The position numbers were made by a program, and so were the translations under genes. Shown in pieces: positions 9,152-18,300 of a stretch of DNA of 44,987 nt. The stretch lies in contig HF995995.1 in NCBI GenBank assembly GCA_000432515.1, forward strand, positions 88,241-133,227, read 5' to 3'. The notes beneath the pieces are model-generated. The model was not told the origin of the DNA and ran no database searches. It saw only the letters and a program-made list of their open reading frames with translations. This DNA comes from Bacteroides sp. CAG:545. Lineage in GTDB: Bacteria; Bacteroidota; Bacteroidia; Bacteroidales; UBA932. How positions within the stretch are numbered: the first letter of the stretch is position 1; the number at the start of each line of letters is the position of its first letter.

Positions 9152-10261
9152 ATGCTGAAAGAAAATGATTTTTCACGGCTTGAGCTGAAACTCAGCGCCT
9201 GCCGCGACAACTACAGATATTTCAGAGGCTTGTTGGAACCTTCCACCAAGCTTCTTGTGCTTGTAAAGGCCAATGCTTATGGACATGGCGCGGTTGAATT
9301 CGCGTCAATGCTCCAGAAAGAGGGCGCCGACTACCTCGCAGTGGCCTATCCGATAGAGGGAATCGAGCTTAGAAAAGCCGGAATCAGTCTTCCGATACTT
9401 GTGCTGACGGCCGGTACGGATTTTTTCAACGAGATGATTGATAGCAGGTTGGAGCCGAGCATACCTAATATGTATGCGTTGAGGACGCTTTGTGAAGTGC
9501 TGTCCCGTAGGGGAGTGAAGGACTTCCCTGTGCATATCAAGCTCGATACCGGAATGCACCGTCTCGGTTTCATGACTGAGGAACTGCAGGAACTTACGGA
9601 TTTTCTGAAGACCACGGATGCCGTCAAGGTGAAATCAGTGTTCTCGCATCTTGCGGCGGCAGAAGACCCGGAGTCGGACGACTTCACTCTCGGCCAGATA
9701 AAGATGTTCGAGGCCAATGCCGACAGAATCTCGCAGGAGATCGGCTATAAGCCAATGCTTCATATACTCAACTCGGCCGGAATAGAGCGTTTCGCCGCTT
9801 ATCAGCACGACATGGTCAGACTCGGAATCGGGATATACGGCATCAGCGCATTGCCTGGAGTGAAACTCTCACCGGTGGCTTCGCTGAAATGCAAGATATT
9901 GCAGATTAAGCATTTGTCTCCGGAAGACGGAACCATAGGATATGGCAGGCATGGACATATAGCGCCGACAGGCACGGTCATAGCCACCATACCGGTAGGA
10001 TATGCGGACGGCATTGACAGACACCTCGGCTGCGGTCATGCTTCGTTTTCATTGAATGGGCACAGGGTTCCGACCATCGGCAATATCTGTATGGACATGT
10101 GCATGCTGGACATTACCGGCGTGGATGCGAAAGTCGGGGATACGGTGACGGTGTTCGGAGACGACCCTTCCGTGACGGAACTCGCTGATATATTGTGTAC
10201 TATACCGTATGAGATATTGACAAGCATCCCAAGGAGGATAGACAGGGAAATAATAAAATAG
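9152..10261 (+). CDS. alr: Alanine racemase
   Basis: A 369-residue PLP enzyme that interconverts L- and D-alanine and supplies D-Ala for peptidoglycan. The PLP-binding Lys39 is in 'LVKANAYGHGA', the family signature. The barrel shows 'HIKLDTGMHRLGF' and 'VFSHLAAAEDPESD'. The C-terminal beta-domain contains 'GTIGYGRHGHI', which carries the catalytic Tyr region, and 'GYADGIDRHLG' plus 'IGNICMDMCMLDIT'. Length is normal for single-domain Alr. Some Bacteroidetes fuse alr to murF; here it is free-standing. It is preceded by its own promoter at 9077-9106 and followed 6 bp later by tmk. Confidence 0.96.
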   Translation: MLKENDFSRLELKLSACRDNYRYFRGLLEPSTKLLVLVKANAYGHGAVEFASMLQKEGADYLAVAYPIEGIELRKAGISLPILVLTAGTDFFNEMIDSRLEPSIPNMYALRTLCEVLSRRGVKDFPVHIKLDTGMHRLGFMTEELQELTDFLKTTDAVKVKSVFSHLAAAEDPESDDFTLGQIKMFEANADRISQEIGYKPMLHILNSAGIERFAAYQHDMVRLGIGIYGISALPGVKLSPVASLKCKILQIKHLSPEDGTIGYGRHGHIAPTGTVIATIPVGYADGIDRHLGCGHASFSLNGHRVPTIGNICMDMCMLDITGVDAKVGDTVTVFGDDPSVTELADILCTIPYEILTSIPRRIDREIIK

Positions 10262-10267
10262 CAATAT

Positions 10268-10945
10268 ATGTTAGTAGTAATAGAAGGGCTGGACGGCTCC
10301 GGAAAATCGACTCAGGTGAAAAGACTCAGGTCTTATCTGGAAAGCAGGACTGACAATCTGGAATACATCCACTTTCCGCGTTATGACGCTCCCGTTTATG
10401 GTGAGCTCATCGGAAAGTTTCTGAGAGGTGGTTTCGGTAGCATTGACAGTGTGCATCCGCAGCTGGTGGCTCTTCTGTATGCGGAAGACCGGCACGGTGC
10501 GGCGCCTCAGATGCGCAGGACGCTGGATGAGGGCGGTATCGTTCTGCTGGACCGTTATGTCTATTCAAATATTGCGTACCAATGCGCAAAAATCGATGAT
10601 CCGCAGGAGCGTGAAGCACTCCGCAAATGGATTTTCGACACGGAATACGGACAGTTCGGTCTGCCGAAGCCGGATCTGAACATCTTCCTGGATGTGCCTA
10701 TCGGATTCGTGGAGAAGAAACTTGAGGCGGGCAGAAAAGGTGACGACAGGGAGTATCTCGAGGGAAAGACCGATATCCACGAGGCTGACATAGAGTTCCA
10801 GAAGCGCGTGCGCGAAGTGTATGTGAGCCAATGTGAAATGGATCCGGACTTCATCAGGATCGACTGCCGCTCCTGTGACGGCTCGATGCTTCCGCCTGAC
10901 GAGATCGCTGCGGCCATTATGGCGACAGTGGATGGAAAACGATAA
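10268..10945 (+). CDS. tmk: Thymidylate kinase (dTMP kinase)
   Basis: A 225-residue cytosolic kinase that phosphorylates dTMP to dTDP with ATP. The P-loop 'EGLDGSGKST' is at residues 6-15. 'VLLDRYVYSNIAYQCAK' is the DRY-type nucleotide-binding motif of the family, and 'LPKPDLNIFLDVP' is the conserved strand before the lid. It starts 6 bp after alr and is followed closely by a DoxX-like gene, so the three probably share the alr promoter. With the dCMP deaminase upstream it gives two steps of the dCMP-dUMP-dTMP-dTDP route in one neighbourhood. Confidence 0.95.
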   Translation: MLVVIEGLDGSGKSTQVKRLRSYLESRTDNLEYIHFPRYDAPVYGELIGKFLRGGFGSIDSVHPQLVALLYAEDRHGAAPQMRRTLDEGGIVLLDRYVYSNIAYQCAKIDDPQEREALRKWIFDTEYGQFGLPKPDLNIFLDVPIGFVEKKLEAGRKGDDREYLEGKTDIHEADIEFQKRVREVYVSQCEMDPDFIRIDCRSCDGSMLPPDEIAAAIMATVDGKR

Positions 10946-10960
10946 TTCAATTATTTGGGA

Positions 10961-12187
10961 ATGAGTTATATAGGCAGTAAGCCAAGGCGCTTCTGCGCCG
11001 TCCTGGTAGGACTGGTATTCTTCGTGACGGGAACATTGAAACTGATGGATCCTGTCGGTACGATGCTTATAGTCAGGGAGTATCTGAACTTCCTTCATCT
11101 CGGCTTCCTCAGTGGTGCAGCCATGGTCTTCGCAGAGTTCTTCGCGGTTGCCGAGACAGGCCTGGGAATCTGTCTGGTGACAGGAGTTTTCAGGAAGGTG
11201 ACCGCCTGGTGCGTGACTGGTCTGCTCGGCGGATTCACCCTGCTTACGCTGCTGCTCTGGATATTGAATCCGTCTATGGACTGCGGCTGTTTTGGCGAGG
11301 CGGTGCATCTTACTCATTTCCAGTCATTTGCCAAGAATATTGTACTGTGTCTTCTGACCTTTGCCGCATTCTTCCCGTACAAGGATTTCGGTGAACCTAA
11401 GAAAAGCAAATATGTGACATTCGCATTGACGGCAGCCGCATCAGCCGCTTTTGCAGTCTATTCGCTGATGTTCATACCGATGCTGGAACTTACGCCGTTC
11501 AATCTCAGTTCGCGTCTTGAGGCAAGCGAGTCTCCGGCAGGGGGAGAAGATGAATATGTCTCCACATTCGTCTATGAGAAAAACGGAAAACGCGGTCTGT
11601 TTACTCTGGACTTCATTCCTGATTCCACCTGGACCTTCGTCGAGGCCCATACCGTAAAGAAAGAAGATTATATCAATGAGACTGATTTCCCACGTCTTTC
11701 GTTCAGGGACAATTCCGGTGAATATCGTGACACCCTGGCTGTGAACGGTCTCGTGATGGCGGTATCTGTTCCGGAACCGGCCAAAATGTCTGCGAAACGA
11801 TGGGGAAATACGGCAAGGCTTCTCGGCGATGCCGCTGAAAAGGGATTTGTCCCGCTGCTTCTGGTGGCTGATTCCCCTGATGGTTTCTCGCATCTCATCG
11901 CTTCAGAAAAGCTTGGAGCGGAGGAGTCAATGCAGCTGATGACGGCTGTGTATTATTCTGATTACAAGACGCTTATATCGCTCAACCGCTCAAACGGAGG
12001 AGCAGTATATTTCAATGACGGCAACATTCTCTGCAAGTGGGCTGCCCGTAATCTGCCGAGTCCGCGCAAGCTCGCGAAACTCGTGAGACATGATGCTACG
12101 GAAGTTATGCTCGACTCGGATTCCAAGGGCAAATTGGCATTTGAGGCGTACATGCTTTACACATTGGCGATGATGCTTATCATATAA
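10961..12187 (+). CDS. DoxX/MauE-like membrane protein (BT_3928-type)
   Basis: I start at the ATG at 10961 (408 residues); a TTG at 10955 in frame would add only two residues. The first 150 residues hold about four hydrophobic helices ('FCAVLVGLVFFVTGTLKLMDP', 'GAAMVFAEFFAVAETGLGI', 'WCVTGLLGGFTLLTLLLWI', 'NIVLCLLTFAAFFPY'). The motif 'DCGCFGEA' carries a CxC-type cysteine pair, as seen in DoxX/MauE redox-related membrane proteins. A soluble C-terminal domain of about 230 residues follows and ends in another hydrophobic stretch. In Bacteroidetes such proteins are named after BT_3928. A role in thiol redox or cytochrome maturation is conceivable but not shown. It lies 15 bp after tmk. Confidence 0.8.
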   Translation: MSYIGSKPRRFCAVLVGLVFFVTGTLKLMDPVGTMLIVREYLNFLHLGFLSGAAMVFAEFFAVAETGLGICLVTGVFRKVTAWCVTGLLGGFTLLTLLLWILNPSMDCGCFGEAVHLTHFQSFAKNIVLCLLTFAAFFPYKDFGEPKKSKYVTFALTAAASAAFAVYSLMFIPMLELTPFNLSSRLEASESPAGGEDEYVSTFVYEKNGKRGLFTLDFIPDSTWTFVEAHTVKKEDYINETDFPRLSFRDNSGEYRDTLAVNGLVMAVSVPEPAKMSAKRWGNTARLLGDAAEKGFVPLLLVADSPDGFSHLIASEKLGAEESMQLMTAVYYSDYKTLISLNRSNGGAVYFNDGNILCKWAARNLPSPRKLAKLVRHDATEVMLDSDSKGKLAFEAYMLYTLAMMLII

Positions 12188-12217
12188 GGTGTGACTTTGT
12201 AAACAATATTTATAGAA

Positions 12218-12793
12218 ATGAAAGGAGTATATATTTTTCTTGCAAATGGTTTCGAGGAAATCGAAGCGCTTGCGACTCTTGATGTCCTCAGACGTGGAGG
12301 CGTGGACGTGAAGACTGTTTCTGTACTCTACGACAAGTTCGTAACCGGTTCCCACAAGACGACCGTGGTTGCGGACATGACCTACGGAGAGTTCAAGGCT
12401 GAAGTCCAGCTCGACGGAACTGATGAGTCTGACGTGATGATTTTCCCTGGCGGTATGCCCGGAACCAGGAACCTGGCGGAAAATGGTGAGATCATAAACT
12501 TCATGCGTCTGCACTATGCTGAAGGCGGTGCCGTGGCAGCGATCTGTGCTGCGCCGGGCCTCGTGGTTTCACAGCTTCCAAGCCTTCAGGGCAAGCATTT
12601 TACTTGTTTTGACGGATTCGAGGATGCTCCTGTTGCCCGTGGAGGTATCTACGAGCAGAAACCGGCTGTCCGTGACGGCAATCTCATTACCGGCAGGGGA
12701 GCTGGCTGCGCCGTGGAATTCGGCCTGGCCATCCTTGCTCATCTCAAGGGTGAAGAGGCTGCCGCTGCAGTAAGACATTCACTGATGCTGTAG
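12218..12793 (+). CDS. DJ-1/PfpI family protein
   Basis: A 191-residue protein of the DJ-1/ThiJ/PfpI fold. The family hallmarks are present: 'FLANGFEEIEALATLDVLRRGG' at residues 5-26 with the conserved Glu, and the nucleophile-elbow 'AAICAAPGLV' with the reactive Cys near residue 110. Length fits the YajL/DJ-1 subgroup. Members act as glyoxalase/deglycase-like or oxidative-stress proteins. Older annotations as thiazole monophosphate biosynthesis (ThiJ) are not reliable, so I give no specific reaction. The start is 30 bp after the DoxX-like gene and the stop 9 bp before folP. Confidence 0.9.
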   Translation: MKGVYIFLANGFEEIEALATLDVLRRGGVDVKTVSVLYDKFVTGSHKTTVVADMTYGEFKAEVQLDGTDESDVMIFPGGMPGTRNLAENGEIINFMRLHYAEGGAVAAICAAPGLVVSQLPSLQGKHFTCFDGFEDAPVARGGIYEQKPAVRDGNLITGRGAGCAVEFGLAILAHLKGEEAAAAVRHSLML

Positions 12794-12802
12794 AAGTATT
12801 CT

Positions 12803-13648
12803 ATGGACAAGAACAGGGTTATCGACGTGATGGGAATCATAAACATCACGGAAAACTCATATTATGCAGAAAGCCGTTGTCTGGACTCTTCAGGGTCCGA
12901 TGACATCTCCAGGATTCTTTCCAGAGCGGGTAAGATGCTGGAGGACGGCGCTTCCATACTGGATATAGGTGCCTGTTCCACGCGGCCGGGCTCGTCTCCT
13001 GTGGGCGAGGAAGAGGAATGGCGTCGGCTTGGACCTGCATTGACATCGATAAAAAAGGAATTTCCTGCTGCGCGGATTTCGATTGACACGTATTGGCCGT
13101 CGGTGGTGCGCAGAGCCTATGACACGATAGGGGAGTTTATTGTCAATGATGTGACTGCGGGTGAGGGGATGTATGAGAAGACTGCTCCAGGCGAGCCAGG
13201 GCCGATGCTGACTGAGGTCGCTGCCCTGTCGCTGCCTTTCGTGGCAATGCATATGAGAGGCAATCCTGTGACAATGCAGTCACTTACTGATTATCAGGAT
13301 GTTACGGAGGATGTGCTGTCATATTTCCGTGCATTTTCAGCCAAGGCTGAGGCTGTGGGCCTGACGGACTGGATTCTCGACCCGGGATTCGGCTTTGCAA
13401 AGACATTGGAGCAGAATTATCAGCTGATGCGCGAGCTGGACAGGTTTTCTGAGTTCGGCAATAGGGTGCTTGTGGGCGTGTCGCGCAAGAGTATGATTTT
13501 CAGGAAGTTCGGCATTACTCCGGAAGAGTCGTTGCCGGAGACTCAGGTACTGCATTACAAGTCCTTGTGCCAGGGGGCTGATATTCTCAGGGTACACGAC
13601 GTGGCGGAAGCTGTCCGCACGGTGGAACTGTACCGTACGCTTGAATAA
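12803..13648 (+). CDS. folP: Dihydropteroate synthase
   Basis: A 281-residue TIM-barrel enzyme that joins 6-hydroxymethyl-dihydropterin diphosphate with p-aminobenzoate to form dihydropteroate in folate synthesis. Pterin-site motifs are visible: 'MGIINITENSYY' at the first strand, 'ILDIGACSTRPGS' (second strand), 'ISIDTYWPSV', 'FIVNDVTAG', 'WILDPGFGFAKT' and 'VLVGVSRKSMI'. The first motif departs from the usual NVTPDSF: here it is NITENSY, a detail that could affect substrate or sulfonamide binding. It lies 9 bp after the DJ-1 gene and 24 bp before purB. folC, the later folate gene, is about 5.3 kb downstream. Confidence 0.94.
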   Translation: MDKNRVIDVMGIINITENSYYAESRCLDSSGSDDISRILSRAGKMLEDGASILDIGACSTRPGSSPVGEEEEWRRLGPALTSIKKEFPAARISIDTYWPSVVRRAYDTIGEFIVNDVTAGEGMYEKTAPGEPGPMLTEVAALSLPFVAMHMRGNPVTMQSLTDYQDVTEDVLSYFRAFSAKAEAVGLTDWILDPGFGFAKTLEQNYQLMRELDRFSEFGNRVLVGVSRKSMIFRKFGITPEESLPETQVLHYKSLCQGADILRVHDVAEAVRTVELYRTLE

Positions 13649-13672
13649 GATAAATAAGAAACAAACAATATA

Positions 13673-15013
13673 ATGGACACTCATTCATTACTTGCCGTGT
13701 CACCGATTGACGGCCGTTACGCATCCAAGACAGAATCTCTCGGAGCATATTTCAGTGAATTTGCATTGATCAGATACCGCGTGCGCGTGGAAATCGAGTA
13801 TTTCATCGCACTATGCGAACTGCCTCTGCCTCAGCTCAAGGACATTGACAAAAGCAAATATCAGGCAATGCGCAGCATCTATCTGGATCTTACTCCGGAG
13901 CAGGCGATGGAGGTGAAGGAAATCGAGAAGACTACCAATCATGATGTCAAGGCGGTGGAGTATTTCATCAAAAGGCATTTCCACGAGCTCGGCCTCGACA
14001 AATGGTCGGAATTCGTGCATTTCGGTCTGACTTCCCAGGATATAAACAACACTTCCCAGCCGCTTATGCTAAAGGAGGCTCTTGAGGATGTATATATGCC
14101 GTCCCTGAATGAGGTCCTGAATATGGTTTCAGGTATGGCAGAGCAGTGGAAAGATGTTCCTATGCTTGCCAAGACGCATGGCCAGCCTGCTTCTCCGACA
14201 CGTTTGGGCAAGGAATTCAAGGTGTTCCAGGTCCGTCTTCAGGAACAGCTCCGTCAGTTCGCTCTTCTTACCTATCCTGCCAAGTTCGGCGGTGCTACCG
14301 GCAATATGAATGCGCACAAGGTGGCGTTCCCTGACATCGACTGGATTTCCTTCGGTGACAGGTTTGTGGATTCTCTCGGTCTGAAGCGTTCGTTCCCGAC
14401 CACGCAGATAGAGCATTACGACAATCTGGCTGCCATTTTCGACTGCCTGAGGCGTATCAATACCATTCTTATCGACATGTCCCGTGATATCTGGACTTAC
14501 ATATCGATGGAATATTTCAAGCAGAAGGTGAACAAGAATGAGGTGGGCTCTTCGGCGATGCCGCACAAGGTGAACCCTATCGATTTCGAGAATGCGGAGG
14601 GTAACTTGGGCATGGCCGACGCCGTGCTCACATTCCTGTCTATGAAACTGCCTATTTCCCGTCTGCAGCGTGACCTTACTGATTCCACTGTGCTCAGAAA
14701 TGTGGGAGTGCCTCTCGCTCACGGACTTATAGCATTGGCTTCCCTCAAGAAAGGATTGGGCAAGCTGATTCTGAATGAGGATGCCATCCAGGCTGACCTT
14801 CACCGTAACTGGGCTGTGGTGGCCGAGGCCATACAGACGATTCTCAGAAGGGAAGGCTACCCTAATCCGTACGAGACTCTTAAGGCCCTGACCCGCACGG
14901 GCGGCGCCATCGACGAGAATACCATCGAGACCTTCATAGACGGCCTCGACGTTTCCGAGTCGGTCAAGTCCGAGCTCCGTGCCATCACTCCTTGGACCTA
15001 CACCGGGTTTTAG
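13673..15013 (+). CDS. purB: Adenylosuccinate lyase
   Basis: A 446-residue fumarase/aspartase-superfamily enzyme. It cleaves SAICAR to AICAR plus fumarate, and adenylosuccinate to AMP plus fumarate, in purine synthesis. The superfamily signature 'GSSAMPHKVNPIDFENAEGN' lies around residue 295, the 'HFGLTSQDINNTS' loop around residue 116 and 'LAKTHGQPASPTRLGKE' around residue 165. The N-terminus 'LLAVSPIDGRYASKTESLG' is the type found in the E. coli-like PurB group. It is the last gene of the long plus-strand run and is followed by the hairpin terminator at 15170-15212. Confidence 0.96.
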   Translation: MDTHSLLAVSPIDGRYASKTESLGAYFSEFALIRYRVRVEIEYFIALCELPLPQLKDIDKSKYQAMRSIYLDLTPEQAMEVKEIEKTTNHDVKAVEYFIKRHFHELGLDKWSEFVHFGLTSQDINNTSQPLMLKEALEDVYMPSLNEVLNMVSGMAEQWKDVPMLAKTHGQPASPTRLGKEFKVFQVRLQEQLRQFALLTYPAKFGGATGNMNAHKVAFPDIDWISFGDRFVDSLGLKRSFPTTQIEHYDNLAAIFDCLRRINTILIDMSRDIWTYISMEYFKQKVNKNEVGSSAMPHKVNPIDFENAEGNLGMADAVLTFLSMKLPISRLQRDLTDSTVLRNVGVPLAHGLIALASLKKGLGKLILNEDAIQADLHRNWAVVAEAIQTILRREGYPNPYETLKALTRTGGAIDENTIETFIDGLDVSESVKSELRAITPWTYTGF

Positions 15014-15060
15014 CGTGTCGGTGGCAGGCCCTATTTTTTCATCTTGCGCAGAACCTCGGA

Positions 15061-15234
15061 TTTGGAACAACCTGACTTTTGTGTTAGCGGCTAATCGACT
15101 GAATGACACGGAGTTATGAATTTTTGCCGCATGCAGGTTACCCATTTTTATATGGGACCTGAGTTTGTAAAAATCGCGTAATTTCTTGGTTCTCAAGAGA
15201 TTACGCGATTTTCATTATTGCAGGTTGTTCCAAA
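15061..15234. repeat. 174-bp element bounded by perfect 14-bp inverted repeats
   Basis: The left end TTTGGAACAACCTG (15061-15074) and the right end CAGGTTGTTCCAAA (15221-15234) are exact reverse complements. Between them lie further foldable parts: a TTAG/CTAA mini-hairpin (15084-15094); a hairpin with arms CAGGT..CCCAT (15134-15145) and ATGGGACCTG (15152-15161); and the long terminator stem (15170-15212). No ORF of note is inside. It fills most of the 288-bp gap between purB and the convergent GDPD-GH31 gene. It could be a MITE-like insertion, a structured RNA or a composite 3' end; sequence alone does not decide. Confidence 0.6.
15170..15212. terminator. Bidirectional hairpin terminator after purB
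   Basis: Arms 15170-15188 and 15194-15212 form a 19-bp stem (one G-U pair) around a 5-base loop. The stem is GC-rich in the middle (TCGCG/CGCGA) with an A-run at the left foot and TTTT at the right foot. It can thus end transcription from purB on the plus strand and from the GDPD-GH31 gene on the minus strand. Confidence 0.8.
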
Positions 15235-15301
15235 CTTTGGCGCATCGACTATCACAGCTTGATACAGTGCACCGCCGTCTGGTGTCCCGTGTTACGGCGT
15301 G

Positions 15302-18300
15302 TCACTTCACATTGACCTGAGCCTGGATCTTGGCGATGAACTCGGACGGAATCTTCTCCATCTTGCTGAACTCGTCGATAAGCGCCTTGGAGTCGATGGA
15401 TTCCAGATATTTTCCTGCATTCTGCGGGTCCTCGCTGATGAAGCTGGAGCACTGCGCAAGTGCAAGGAACGAGTCAGGAAGCATCATGTAAGGGTCGATG
15501 TTCTTGATGAATACGAGCTTGGTCTCAGGAGTCAGCTCCATCATCCTGTGCATCAGCGCCTTCTTTCCGTTCAGAAGGTCTCTGTGGGTAGCAGCATAGT
15601 CGCTGAACCTGCACTCGACCGTGATTTCTTCAGTGGCAGCTGATTCCGGCAGATATACTACAGCGGAAAGGTCTGCTCCCACATAACCCCACTCGGCCTC
15701 GGAGCCATTGACCTCGGCATTGTGTGCGGCGAAACGTGAATAAGGAATCTCGATGCCATTGACAAAGACCTTTTCCGGCGCAAACACCCTCGCGAACACT
15801 ATCTGAAGCCTGCGGTTCGGGTCAATGCCGTTGTATGTTCCTTTTCTGCCTGATACTGTGACCTTTACGTGCGAAGCATCTGCACTCTTGCTGATTAAGG
15901 TAGTCGCATACTCATCTTTGTACGCCTGAGTTTCACCGTCATCCTCATAGAGCGAAGTGCGGCTCTCGCCGTCGCCAGGAGCCACGAATATCCTTATGTT
16001 GTTGTCCTTTTCCTGAAGAGAGGTTATCTTCTCACCTGCCATAGGGATAACTGCACCAGCCTTGATGTAGTAAGGATTTTCGCTGATGGTATAAGTGAGC
16101 GTGTCAGTCTGGCCGCCCTTGATCAGAGTGCCTGTGGCCACGTCATACCAGTCATTTCCCTCTGGGAACCACATTCCGCGTTTTGCAAGTCCTGTAACCT
16201 TGTCAGCCGGAGAACATACGGTGGTGGCGAGGATGTCGTCGCCGAACATGAACTCCTCTTTCCAGTCGTAGGCCCTGGAATCCTCAGGATAGTAGTAATA
16301 CATCGGCCTGCACATGGAAATGCCGGTGTCATAAGTCTGGCGTGCGGCATTGTAGATGTACGGAGAGAGGTCGTATCTGAGCCTGATGGCGTCGCGCATC
16401 GCGTCGAAATGGTCAGGGAATACCCAGAAACGCTTCTCCATGGTCAGGTCCTTGGTGGAGTGGGTCTTGAAAATCGGAGTGAACACACCTGACTGAAGCC
16501 ATCTCGTATATAGTTCAGGGTCAGTCTCCTTCACGCCTCTACGCTGAATGTGGCCTCCGATGTCGTGGCCCCAGTAGCCATAGCCTACGTTGGATGCGGT
16601 GGCTGTGAAATACGGCAGATAGCCGAGCACCTTCCAGCTGGCATAGGTGTCTCCGGAGAAACCTATCTGATAACGGTGGCTTCCGATGCCACCCCAGCGG
16701 TGATAGATCATCGGACGTCTCGCGTAGATGCCCTCACTTTCACTCTGGCGCACTATGTCATTGAAGAAGGTGTAGTTCAGCCAGAAAGTGTTGCTCAGTC
16801 CCGGCATATATTTGCTTTCCTTCCACTGCTGCCAGTCGAGCCACCAGAAATCCACGCCCTGTTTCTCGAACGGACGTATTACGGAGTTGAAATAGGCATT
16901 GGCCCAGTTCTCATCGTCGATTCTGAACGGAACAGGAGCCTTGCTGCCATCAGCATTGACATAACCTTTAGGTCCGTCATAGACGGAAGTGCGTGAGAGA
17001 TAATCCTTTACAAATCTGTCATAAGGCTCTTCGTAAGGCTGTATGCCTGAAGCCGGATGCAGGTTCAATGTGGTTTTCAGTCCGAGGTTGTGGAGGTCCT
17101 GCAAGCAGTTTGCCGGGTTCGGGAACAGCTTCTTCTGCCAAGTGTAGCCGGTCCATCCGATGCGCTGGCCATACTCGTCTTTCGGGGAATTGCGTACTCT
17201 GAGCGTCCATGTCTCGTGCCAGTCCATATCCAGAACCATGACATCTATAGGGATGCTCAATGAGCGTATTTCCTTGCCGAGTCCCACAAACTCGAAGTCA
17301 GAGTACTGCCAGAATCTGCACCACCAGTATCCGAATGAGTATTTAGGAGGAAGTGGAATCTGACCGCCGATCTTCACGAAATCCTCGACTGCAGCCTTGT
17401 AGTCGTGTCCGTATGCGAAAATGTAGAGGTCTTTCCTCTCAACGCTGTCCCTGCATGCCACCCAGTTTTTCCAGTCAGTGTCCTCCGGAACGAAAACCTG
17501 TCTGTCGGATTCGTCGATGATGGCCCAGCCGTCGCGTGAAGCCACACCCTTGTCGTACGGGTCTTTTGTGGTGGTGCCGTCGCAGCCGTCAAGAGTCCTT
17601 GCGGTTCCGAGCAGGTTCCCGCTGTCGTCAAGTCCCGGGTGCCAGGTAACCTTCTTTGTCCCTGTCTTGGAAGTAGGGTCCGCCATCTGGAAAGTGACGT
17701 GGAGATTGTTCTCGTCGAATTCTTTGTCTCCGGTGTAGGTCAATGTCAGGTCTGAAGTCTTGATGGTGACCTTCTTTCCTGAGCGTTTCACCGTAAACTG
17801 CGGCACAGGCATCTTCCTGTTCACGATACCGAGAGTCGCCCTGTCCTCGAATTTTCCGTCAGCGGCCCATTCCATACGGATGAGACGGCTTCCGAGTACG
17901 GTGAAGCGTGCTTTTCCTGCCACGACTTCCGCCTTGGCATCAGCCTTCGGGTCATCTGCAGACGGCTTGCTGAGTCTGAGTTCTTCAGAACCGAGCAGCC
18001 TGCGTGCAAGAAGCGGTTCGTTGGTGGTGATGCAGTCCACGCCGAGACCGATCATCGCCTTCATGTCCTTCTCCTTGTCCACGGTCCAGACATTGACGCT
18101 CATGCCTTCGTCGTGCGCCTCCTTCACCCATTCAGGGTGCTTGTAGAACACAGCATAATGATAGTCAATGCCGTTTATTCCGTCCTTTTTGAGCACGGAC
18201 GGGGCAATGTCGCCGTTCAGATACTGGTTCGTGAACTCAGGCGCTTCCGCTGCCAATTTCTTGCATATGTTCATGCTGAAGGAGATGAACATGACTCTGG

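Noticed and set aside
10955..10960. TTG start for the DoxX-like gene
   Set aside because: It adds only two residues before a normal ATG at 10961 and has no supporting ribosome-binding site.
14129..15196. Minus-strand ORF of 355 codons over purB
   Set aside because: It is antisense to a complete, well-conserved purB and has no recognisable family motif.
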